Shown here in pieces: positions 1 to 5,331 of a stretch of 18,028 nt of DNA (its first letter is position 1; the number at the start of each line of letters is the position of its first letter). The notes below the pieces were generated by a model. It saw nothing but the letters and a program-made list of their open reading frames with translations, ran no database searches and was not told the DNA's origin. Origin of the DNA: JAXLVB01 sp044228045 (lineage in GTDB: Bacteria; Bacteroidota; Bacteroidia; Cytophagales; Spirosomataceae); contig JBGAVQ010000099.1 of the NCBI GenBank assembly GCA_044228045.1, positions 1-18,028 of the forward strand, read 5' to 3'. Both the position numbers and the translations under genes were made by a program.

Positions 1-246
1 ATTTACTGCAACTGGGTCAGTCATTAATGTATCTACTGGTGTTACATTAGTACTATCAGTCGAAGAACCTATATTTTTCCCTCCATTCTTATTCATCCCC
101 CAAACTAATGCTGAACCACCCAGCAAAACAGAGGCAATTGTAATTTCGGTAATTCGTCTTTTTGAGAGACCAAACGAAGGTTTAGTTTGAGCATTTTCAG
201 GGTTAGTTACTCCAAAAGCATCAGTTGTAGGATTAGTAGTAGCCAT
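1..246 (-). CDS. Small membrane-anchored protein, N-terminal part only (cut by window edge)
   Basis: An open frame starts at ATG 246 on the minus strand and runs off the window at base 1, giving 82 residues without a stop. The first 25 residues are polar and rich in Thr, Asn and Pro. A basic patch (LSKRR, about 27-31) comes next, then one hydrophobic segment (about 32-51, ITEITIASVLLGGSALVWGM). After it comes a Ser/Thr/Asp-rich tail that looks extracytoplasmic. This fits a single-pass membrane protein with a cytoplasmic N-terminus. It lies 84 nt downstream of the FHA protein gene on the same strand, with no terminator visible between them, so the two may be cotranscribed. I do not recognise the family, and the missing C-terminal part would be needed to name it. 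Confidence 0.6.
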   Translation of the reverse strand, partial: MATTNPTTDAFGVTNPENAQTKPSFGLSKRRITEITIASVLLGGSALVWGMNKNGGKNIGSSTDSTNVTPVDTLMTDPVAVN

Positions 247-330
247 GATAGTAAAGGCGTTTAAAGGATTTTTGTGTTGATTTTCTTCTTTATCAAACAC
301 TGCAATAAAAGGTAAGTCTATTCTTGAAAA

Positions 331-1062
331 TTATTTCATCCAAATAGCCTTACACTTAGGGCATTTCTTTTGTTTGGCAAGCCATTCCCATTCACGATTC
401 CCAAAAGGGTCTCGACAATCAGGATTAGGGCATCTGTACCTATCTCTATATTCCTTGTCTATTAGTTCTAATTTTTCTTCTGTGGAAAGAAACGTTGAAC
501 TCAAAGCTGGAATTAACATACCCAGCCCTGCCCCAGAAAGTAAAGAAATAACAGGAAGAGTACCACCAGCTGTCAAAACAGCACTTACGCCAATAACCGA
601 AGAAAAAATAATACTGCCTGTTCGAATCAGTTTTTCTCGATTCCTGCAATCTTTTCTTAGTTGAGGATATTGTTCATAAACCTGTTTTAGCGCTTCAAAT
701 TCAGTCACAAAATCCAACGGGTCTTTTAAAACAGGCTTTTGAGAGTTACTTTTTGAATTAAGGAAAGTTAAAATCAGGTCTTTAAGTAAATAACTATTGT
801 TTGCTAATTGAACCGTTTCATTGATGTCCACCAATTTTCTTGAAATTCTTAGCCCATTGATGTATGTGCCGTTTTTGCTATCAAGGTCTTCGAGTAAAAA
901 AGTATTGGTTGAACATCTCAGAAGTTTAGCATGTTTTTTACTAATTTTCTCCTGATCAAGTTGGATATCGTTAGATGACGCTCTCCCAATGGTGTATTCG
1001 GTCAGCTGATAATCAGCCAAAGCTGATTCAAGGACTGAATAAAACGAATCTTGTTTGTTCAT
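331..1062 (-). CDS. FHA domain protein with membrane segment and C-terminal zinc ribbon
   Basis: This 243-residue protein has three visible parts. The first is a forkhead-associated (FHA) domain, about residues 20-95, with the phosphothreonine-binding signature: GRASSND at 26-32, S41 and H44 in SKKH, and NGTYING at 64-70. The second is a glycine-rich hydrophobic stretch, about 150-187, long enough for one or two membrane helices. The third is a C-terminal zinc ribbon with C211/C216 and C234/C237. FHA domains bind phosphothreonine peptides, so a role in Ser/Thr-phosphorylation signalling at the membrane is inferred. No kinase, phosphatase or von Willebrand factor A gene is visible here. It has its own promoter (1112-1142) and may be cotranscribed with the partial membrane protein downstream. 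The domain call is firm; partner and pathway are unknown. Confidence 0.8.
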   Translation of the reverse strand: MNKQDSFYSVLESALADYQLTEYTIGRASSNDIQLDQEKISKKHAKLLRCSTNTFLLEDLDSKNGTYINGLRISRKLVDINETVQLANNSYLLKDLILTFLNSKSNSQKPVLKDPLDFVTEFEALKQVYEQYPQLRKDCRNREKLIRTGSIIFSSVIGVSAVLTAGGTLPVISLLSGAGLGMLIPALSSTFLSTEEKLELIDKEYRDRYRCPNPDCRDPFGNREWEWLAKQKKCPKCKAIWMK

Positions 1063-1111
1063 GGAAACCTAATAGAGGTGAGCGGTAGAAGGCATACTTA
1101 GTTCAAAAAAA

Positions 1112-1142
1112 CAAAAATAGACATTCGTCTATCAACATACAA
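1112..1142 (-). promoter_or_regulatory. Bacteroidota-type promoter of the FHA gene, with overlapping palindrome
   Basis: On the minus strand TTG (1142-1140) is followed by 20 nt and then TATTTTTG (1119-1112). This matches the Bacteroidota -33/-7 pattern (TTG and TAnnTTTG) and gives an untranslated leader of about 45 nt before the ATG at 1062. The spacer contains a perfect inverted repeat, ATAGAC-ATTC-GTCTAT (1117-1132), whose inner edge overlaps the -7 box. That is a good place for a repressor to bind, but the regulator is unknown. Confidence 0.6.
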
Positions 1143-1161
1143 TAGGGAAGGATGAAGTCCA

Positions 1162-1208
1162 CAGAAAAGCCCTCAAAAAGAGCAACTTGCTGCATTTGAG
1201 GGCTTTCT
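1162..1208 (-). terminator. Rho-independent terminator beyond the intron fragment
   Basis: A long hairpin is visible. Read on the minus strand, AAAGCCCTCAAA pairs with TTTGAGGGCTTT across a loop that includes GCAGCAAGTTGC, and a T-rich end (TTTTCTG) follows. It directly abuts the duplicated intron tail and separates the tRNA unit from the FHA gene. The stem is nearly symmetric, so it might act in both directions. Confidence 0.7.
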
Positions 1209-1287
1209 CCTGCTTTAACGGGATAGTTGGACTATCTCACCACCCGTCTCAAAAAAATGAGGTTTGGGTGAGGGGCGTTAGTAGAAG
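1203..1287 (-). repeat. Duplicated 3' fragment of the group I intron
   Basis: These 85 bases match 1383-1467 at 84 of 85 positions (the one difference is 1211/1391), at an offset of exactly 180 bp. The matching part of the intron holds both strands of P8, the 3' strand of P7, P9 and the intron end up to AAAG. The last two intron bases and the whole tRNA 3' exon are missing, and a terminator hairpin follows instead. The upstream core (P3-P6 and the 5' strand of P7) is absent, so this copy cannot fold into a complete ribozyme alone. It lies beyond the tRNA terminator. Near-identity suggests a recent duplication or continuing gene conversion. Confidence 0.92.
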
Positions 1288-1306
1288 AGGTAAATACCCA
1301 ATACAA

Positions 1307-1342
1307 CAAAAAAACGCTTAGAACTCAATCTAAGCGTTTTTT
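1307..1342 (-). terminator. Rho-independent terminator of the split tRNA gene
   Basis: Starting 2 nt after the discriminator base of the tRNA (1344), the minus strand reads AAAACGCTTAGA, a short loop, then TCTAAGCGTTTT and a T run. The stem of about 12 bp plus T tract is a canonical intrinsic terminator. It ends a single-gene tRNA transcript that includes the intron. Confidence 0.88.
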
Positions 1343-1518
1343 GTGGGCCCACTTGGAATCGAACCAAGCACCTACTGATTCACTTTCTCCCGCTTTAACG
1401 GGATAGTTGGACTATCTCACCACCCGTCTCAAAAAAATGAGGTTTGGGTGAGGGGCGTTAGTAGAAGCGTATTGGTTGGTATCCTCACTTCTTAGTCTCT
1501 GCACCTTTCAAGTTACTT

Positions 1519-1548
1519 GCAGCGGCGAACCGTCGCAGCGGCGAACCG
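1519..1548. repeat. Tandem GC-rich UUCG-hairpin repeat inside intron P6
   Basis: The 14-nt unit GCAGCGGCGAACCG occurs at 1519-1532 and again at 1535-1548, a period of 16 bp. In intron RNA, on the minus strand, each copy can form a short GC stem closed by a UUCG loop (AGCGG-UUCG-CCGCU and CGG-UUCG-CCG). They sit between the two strands of P6, so they extend a peripheral helix. They are much more GC-rich than the surroundings and look like a local expansion or a captured small repeat. Confidence 0.75.
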
Positions 1549-1625
1549 CTTCCTTACCATTCACTTGACTTGGCTCAGGATTGCCATCGGCATTACCCGT
1601 TAAGGTTTCCCTGAATTAACCCCTT

Positions 1626-2051
1626 TCATTCTATTGATTCCTCAATAGATGCACCATGCAAAAGGCTTTGAATATTATGAATTGTTAACTCTGGGTTATG
1701 GACTTCTTTGTGACAATTAGAACACAATAACTCACACTTCTCAAATTCTTTAAGAATAAACGCCCAAGTTCTATTAGATAACACTCGTGCATCTAACTTA
1801 GATTCTTTTTGTGTTGGGTCTTTGTGATGAAACTCTAACGCCGCCAAGTTTTTAAAATATCCACATTTTTCACAAGCACCTCCTCTTAGTTCGATTAGAT
1901 TTACTTTACGCCGTAAAGACCTAATTGTTTGAGAATGATAGGTATTTGTTTGAAGTTTGATTCTATCATAATGATGCTTTTGTTTACAAGCATTACTACA
2001 ATACATCTTCTTCTGTCCCACTAACTTAGTTTTACAAACAATACATTCCAT
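1626..2051 (-). CDS. HNH homing endonuclease encoded in the group I intron
   Basis: This 141-residue protein lies wholly inside the intron. The N-terminus has a Cys4 zinc finger (C3, C6, C18, C22). A basic linker (about 23-56) follows, then an HNH nuclease core: C60-x2-C63, LEFHHKD (72-78), LCSNCHKEVH (109-118) with C110 and C113 as the second zinc knuckle, and H75 or H76 and H118 as likely active-site residues. HNH enzymes of this kind cut DNA at intronless target sites and so spread the intron; here the target would be an uninterrupted tRNA-CAU gene. The ATG at 2051 lies 53 nt into the intron and the TGA (1628-1626) overlaps a likely structural strand. No ribosome binding site is obvious. 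The frame is intact, so the enzyme may be active. The HNH fold is clear; homing is inferred from location. Confidence 0.88.
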   Translation of the reverse strand: MECIVCKTKLVGQKKMYCSNACKQKHHYDRIKLQTNTYHSQTIRSLRRKVNLIELRGGACEKCGYFKNLAALEFHHKDPTQKESKLDARVLSNRTWAFILKEFEKCELLCSNCHKEVHNPELTIHNIQSLLHGASIEESIE

Positions 2052-2164
2052 TTAGAAAATACATTTTGTAAAACTATTCATAAAATTTCAAAGAGCTTTA
2101 CTTGATGAGTCAGTTGCTCTAACCGAATGAGCTATAGGCCCGCTGTTTTATCAACAGTTCGATG

Positions 2165-2196
2165 CAAAAATAGCAGGAGGCATTAGATTTAACAAA
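2165..2196 (-). promoter_or_regulatory. Promoter of the split tRNA gene
   Basis: The minus strand reads TTTG (2196-2193), 20 nt, then TATTTTTG (2172-2165), a full match to the Bacteroidota -33/-7 consensus. Transcription would start near 2158, about 17 nt before the mature tRNA 5' end at 2141. The arrangement matches the FHA promoter (1112-1142), including the 20-nt spacing. Confidence 0.75.
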
Positions 2197-2274
2197 TTTT
2201 AATAGTATTTGCTTTAAACTTTTCTGCAAATCCCTCGTCTAAACCACTGAAAACAAACCAATAAATAATCAACC

Positions 2275-2661
2275 ATGAAAAAGACATTTTTTGCCCTTGT
2301 CCTATTTGTAGCATCGTTTAGCCCTATTTTTGCACAAGGCAAAAGAGAGCTTGGCACTCCCGAAGAGCGTGCCACCAAAATGACCGAACGCATGAAAGCT
2401 GACTTGAAGCTCAACGACAATCAAGTGGCTCAGCTCTCGCCCCTCAACTTAGAGCGTGTCAAAAAACAAGAAGAATGGAAAAGCCAATTACAAACTGGTG
2501 ACAAAAAAGGAATCGGGCGGAACAGGAAAGGCTTTATGGACGAGTACGAAGCCAAGTTGAAAAGTATTCTGACTCCAGAGCAGTTGACCCAACACCAACA
2601 GCTGCAAGAACAACGCAAAAGCGACTTCAAAACAAAGCGAAAAGACAAGATTGACGGCTAA
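2275..2661 (+). CDS. Periplasmic Spy/CpxP-like LTXXQ protein
   Basis: This 128-residue protein starts with a clear Sec signal peptide: MKK, a hydrophobic core, and probable cleavage after FA at residue 20 (PIFA|Q). The mature part is short, highly charged and predicted helical. It carries the LTPEQ motif at 99-103 and a related LNDNQ at about 46-50, the two-motif arrangement of the Spy/CpxP/LTXXQ family. Proteins of that family are periplasmic chaperones or stress sensors; Bacteroidota have many uncharacterised versions. It appears to be a single-gene unit, divergent from the tRNA promoter and closed by a strong terminator at 2695-2740. The very basic C-terminus (KTKRKDK) is notable. The exact role is unknown. 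Confidence 0.75.
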   Translation: MKKTFFALVLFVASFSPIFAQGKRELGTPEERATKMTERMKADLKLNDNQVAQLSPLNLERVKKQEEWKSQLQTGDKKGIGRNRKGFMDEYEAKLKSILTPEQLTQHQQLQEQRKSDFKTKRKDKIDG

Positions 2662-2694
2662 TTTGAGTAGCTCGGCATGGCTTAGTTCAAACAA

Positions 2695-2740
2695 AAAACA
2701 AAACCCGTTAGGTGCTATTCACCTTGCGGGTTTTGTTTTT
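2695..2740 (+). terminator. Rho-independent terminator after the Spy-like gene
   Basis: A long stem, AAAACAAAACCCGTTAGGTG pairing with CACCTTGCGGGTTTTGTTTTT across CTATT, ends in a T run about 75 nt past the stop codon. A matching A run on the left means it could also stop transcription coming from the other direction. Confidence 0.9.
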
Positions 2741-2791
2741 TAGCCTAACTTTATGCCCGTTAAGTAGTTCAATAAACACTGGTTAATGATA

Positions 2792-2833
2792 TTTTCATTA
2801 GGACAGGGTTTACAAACCCTGCCCTAATGAAAA
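2792..2833. repeat. 20-bp-arm palindrome between terminator and HD gene
   Basis: TTTTCATTAGGACAGGGTTT (2792-2811) and its inverted partner at 2814-2833 pair at 19 of 20 positions around a 2-nt centre; the mismatch is 2803/2822. The core holds CAGGGTTT/AAACCCTG. It has no T run of its own and lies between two independent transcription units. It may be a dispersed palindromic (REP-like) element or a second bidirectional terminator. Confidence 0.8.
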
Positions 2834-2904
2834 ACTGAATAGATAAGTAACCCTTTAGATTACTAAAAACTAACTTCTACTTATACCAGCAAGTTCAGAA
2901 GTAT

Positions 2905-4137
2905 ATGAATAAGAAAAAAATCCTAAACGACCCTGTTTATGGCTTCATCACCATCCCCAGCGAGCGCATCTTTGACTTGATCGAGCATCCGTTTTTTCAG
3001 CGATTGCGGCGCATCAAGCAGCTGGGAATGGCCGAGTTGGTGTATCCAGGTGCGTTGCACACCCGTTTTCATCATGCGCTGGGGGCTATGCACTTAATGG
3101 GGCAGGCTATTCAGAACCTGCGGAGCAAGGGACACGATATTTCGGACGAAGAGTTGGAGGCCGCACGCATCGCTATTCTACTACACGACATTGGGCATGG
3201 GCCGTTTTCGCACGTGCTCGAAAACACCATTTTAGACCAAGTTCCGCACGAAAAAATCTCCCTGCTCCTCATGCAGGAGTTGAATAGGCAAATGGGCGGA
3301 GCTCTCACCTTGGCCATTAAAATGTTTGCTAACCAATATGAACGAGGCTTCTTTCACCAATTGATTTCGAGCCAGTTAGATATTGATCGCTTAGACTACC
3401 TAACTCGTGATAGTTTTTTTACAGGCGTGGCCGAAGGCAGCATTGGTGCCGACCGCATCATCAAGATGCTCAATGTGCAGCACAACCAGCTGGTGGTTGA
3501 AGAAAAAGGCATTTATAGCATCGAGAATTTTTTGACCGCTCGCCGGCTCATGTATTGGCAAGTGTATCTGCACAAAACCTCTATTTGTGCCGAAACCATG
3601 CTCATTCAGATTATGCGCCGAGCCAAAGAACTCATGCAAGAAGAAATCACGCTATTTACAACCCCCGCCCTCCACCTGTTTTTGGCAGGACAAGTGAGTT
3701 TTGATGATTTTCGCAAACAAAAAAAATACGTGCAAGCCTTCACACAGTTGGACGATTACGACATTTGGGCTTGTGTAAAAATATGGGCGCAGCACCCCGA
3801 CAAAATTCTCTCAAACCTCAGTAGGTTACTATTAGAGCGTAAATTATATAAAATTATTTTTTCGAGTAATCGCATCGAAAAAGGCTTGGTTGATGACTTA
3901 AAAGAAAAATTGATAGAAACCGACCATGTAAGTCGGCATGAGTTGGGTTATTTACTTGTAGAAGGAAAAACCACCAATTCAGCTTATATTGCCAGCAAAC
4001 AAAAAATAAATATTCTTACAAAAACAGGACAAATTAAAGATATTGCCGAGGCTTCTGACTTGCCTACCATCAAAGCATTAAGCAAGATTGTCAAAAAATA
4101 CTACGTTTGTTGGGCAAAAAACATATCTTTGCAGTGA
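2905..4137 (+). CDS. HD-domain phosphohydrolase (dNTPase/SAMHD1-like)
   Basis: This 410-residue soluble protein has the HD superfamily metal ligands in order: H56/H57 (RFHHALG), H94-D95 (LLHDIGHGPFSH) with H98 and H103, H115-E116, and D159 in SSQLDIDRLDYLTRD. The last motif is typical of the SAMHD1/dGTPase-like branch, whose members hydrolyse dNTPs or other phosphate esters. The N-terminal DPVYGFI and FQRLRRIKQLG stretches are also usual for this group. The substrate cannot be read from sequence. It lies directly upstream of lpxD on the same strand (69-nt gap); as I recall this neighbourhood is common in Bacteroidota, but no direct link to lipid A synthesis is known to me. Confidence 0.85.
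   Translation: MNKKKILNDPVYGFITIPSERIFDLIEHPFFQRLRRIKQLGMAELVYPGALHTRFHHALGAMHLMGQAIQNLRSKGHDISDEELEAARIAILLHDIGHGPFSHVLENTILDQVPHEKISLLLMQELNRQMGGALTLAIKMFANQYERGFFHQLISSQLDIDRLDYLTRDSFFTGVAEGSIGADRIIKMLNVQHNQLVVEEKGIYSIENFLTARRLMYWQVYLHKTSICAETMLIQIMRRAKELMQEEITLFTTPALHLFLAGQVSFDDFRKQKKYVQAFTQLDDYDIWACVKIWAQHPDKILSNLSRLLLERKLYKIIFSSNRIEKGLVDDLKEKLIETDHVSRHELGYLLVEGKTTNSAYIASKQKINILTKTGQIKDIAEASDLPTIKALSKIVKKYYVCWAKNISLQ
4124..4131 (+). promoter_or_regulatory. Possible -7 box for the lpxD unit
   Basis: TATCTTTG fits the Bacteroidota -7 consensus TAnnTTTG. It overlaps the last codons of the HD gene, about 76 nt upstream of lpxD. The upstream TTTG is only 14 nt away instead of about 20, so the -33 part is weak. 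Confidence 0.4.
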
Positions 4138-4206
4138 AATTTTTATTATTTTTTAGTACAAAATACTTTACTCCACACAGCAAGCATCACCAATTAAACG
4201 TATAGC

Positions 4207-5253
4207 ATGGAGTTTACCGTCAAGCAAATCGCCCAATTGCTCGGTGGCGAAGTGAAAGGAGATGATTCCCTTATCATCCATCAATTAGCCAAAATTGAAG
4301 AGGCTTCCGAGGGGTGCATTTCATTCTTAGCCAATCTTAAATACGAACATTTTCTTTACAACACGGCTGCATCTGCTGTTATTGTTGACCGTACCTTTGA
4401 GCCCAAACAGGCTTGCGCTGCTACCTTGGTTTTTGTAGAAAATGCTTATTCAGCTTTTACAACCTTGCTTGAAGAATACCAGCGTATGCTCATTTTTAAC
4501 AAAATAGGTACCGAAGACCCTTGCTATGCTGGTCATGGAACCGTTTTTGGGGAAAGTACCTACCGAGGAGCTTTTTCGTATGTTGGCAAAAACTGTAAGA
4601 TTGGACATAACGTAAAAATTTACCCTCATGCTTACCTCGGCGACAATGTAGTAGTAGGTGATAATACCGTGATTCATAGTGGGGCAAAAGTATATGACAA
4701 CTGTATTATTGGTAAGTTTTGTACGCTCAAAGCCAATGCTATTATTGGCTCTGATGGCTTTGGATTTGCACCGCAAGCCGATGGAACTTACAAGGCGATT
4801 CCACAATTAGGCAACGTAGTGTTAGAAGACCACGTGAGTGTAGGAGCCAATACCACCGTTGACTGCGCCACCATGGGTTCAACCATTATTAGGCAAGGTG
4901 TCAAGCTCGACAACCTGATTCAAATAGCCCACAATGTTGAAATAGGTAAAAACACAGTGATAGCAGCCCAAACAGGTATCTCGGGATCAACCAAAATAGG
5001 TGAAAATTGTATGATTGCAGGGCAAGTAGGCATTGTTGGCCATGTACAAGTACCCAACAGAACTAAAATTACTGCCAAGTCTGGTATTTCCAAAACATTC
5101 AAAAAAGAAAATATGGTGATGGGTGGATATACAGCCGTTGAAAACACCGAAAACCTTCGGATTCAGGCAGCAGTACGGCGCTTACCACAACTCTTGCAAC
5201 GAATCCAAGAATTAGAATCCATCATCAAAACACTGAATTTGCCTATAGAATAA
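4207..5253 (+). CDS. lpxD: UDP-3-O-acylglucosamine N-acyltransferase LpxD
   Basis: LpxD catalyses the third step of lipid A synthesis, transferring a 3-hydroxyacyl chain from acyl carrier protein to UDP-3-O-acylglucosamine in the cytoplasm. The 348 residues match the family length. An N-terminal uridine-binding domain (about 1-100) is followed by a left-handed beta helix of hexapeptide repeats (about 105-305; for example IGHNVKIYPHAYLGDNVVVGD) and a C-terminal helix (about 320-345). The catalytic histidine is H242 in LDNLIQIAHNVEIG, matching H239 of the E. coli enzyme. The next gene, lpxC-fabZ, starts 78 nt downstream, and lpxA follows, making a compact lipid A operon. Confidence 0.96.
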   Translation: MEFTVKQIAQLLGGEVKGDDSLIIHQLAKIEEASEGCISFLANLKYEHFLYNTAASAVIVDRTFEPKQACAATLVFVENAYSAFTTLLEEYQRMLIFNKIGTEDPCYAGHGTVFGESTYRGAFSYVGKNCKIGHNVKIYPHAYLGDNVVVGDNTVIHSGAKVYDNCIIGKFCTLKANAIIGSDGFGFAPQADGTYKAIPQLGNVVLEDHVSVGANTTVDCATMGSTIIRQGVKLDNLIQIAHNVEIGKNTVIAAQTGISGSTKIGENCMIAGQVGIVGHVQVPNRTKITAKSGISKTFKKENMVMGGYTAVENTENLRIQAAVRRLPQLLQRIQELESIIKTLNLPIE

Positions 5254-5331
5254 TTGCTGGCTTGCATCCGTTTCATGTAGCACTTAACCCCCAAATAAAA
5301 GCCTTCTGGCTACAAGCACCCAATAGTGACA

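Larger units (their letters stand above)
1381..2104 (-). ncRNA. Group I intron (IC3-like ribozyme) in the tRNA-CAU anticodon
   Basis: The intron is 724 nt, or about 298 nt without its gene. The 5' exon ends in U and the intron ends in G, as group I splicing requires. The conserved strands occur in order: P (TTCAGGGAAACC, 1615-1604), Q (AATCCTGAGCCAAG), R (GGTGCAGAGACTA) and S (GAGATAGTCC). Pairings seen by eye are P4 1615-1610/1579-1574, P5 CGG/CCG, P6 CAAGT/ACTTG (1567-1563/1513-1509), P7 GACTA/TAGTC (1497-1493/1414-1410), P8 CACCC/GGGTG (1450-1446/1425-1421) and P9 TCCCG/CGGGA (1403-1399/1392-1388). From memory, the core resembles tRNA-Leu(UAA) introns and the Azoarcus tRNA-Ile(CAU) intron. 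P3 and a convincing P1 with a U-G splice-site pair were not resolved. CTCTTT (2095-2090) with AAAGGG (1626-1621) could be P2, which would put the HNH gene in its loop. Confidence 0.92.
1344..2141 (-). tRNA. tRNA with anticodon CAU (elongator Met or Ile2), split by a group I intron
   Basis: The 5' exon is 2141-2105 and the 3' exon is 1380-1344, 37 nt each. Joined, they give a 74-nt cloverleaf: acceptor GGGCCTA/TGGGCCC with discriminator A, D stem GCTC/GAGC, anticodon stem ACTGA/TCAGT, loop CTCATAA (anticodon CAT), T arm CTTGG-TTCGATT-CCAAG, and no encoded CCA. Neither half is a tRNA alone. The junction after U36 is the only one that restores the loop. The acceptor has C4-G69 and C5-G68, which are known determinants for the lysidine synthetase TilS in E. 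coli tRNA-Ile2, so this may be tRNA-Ile2 (lysidine-AU) rather than elongator Met. It has its own promoter (2165-2196) and terminator (1307-1342). The tRNA call is firm; the amino acid is open. Confidence 0.93.

Noticed and set aside
1203..1300. A second split tRNA gene around the copied intron tail
   Set aside because: No tRNA 3' exon follows the copy; the sequence goes straight into a terminator stem.
1203..1467. The 85-bp pair as a CRISPR array or insertion-sequence ends
   Set aside because: There are only two copies in direct orientation, the repeat is too long for CRISPR, no transposase is present, and one copy is fully explained as the 3' domain of the intron.
1344..2141. Two tRNA pseudogene fragments separated by a rearrangement
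   Set aside because: The halves are in the right order and strand, rebuild every stem without mismatch beyond one G-U pair, and flank a recognisable ribozyme with correct splice-site bases; promoter and terminator also bracket them.
5326..5331. GTG start for lpxC-fabZ
   Set aside because: ATG two codons later gives H79 at the position of the E. coli zinc ligand and is the stronger start codon.
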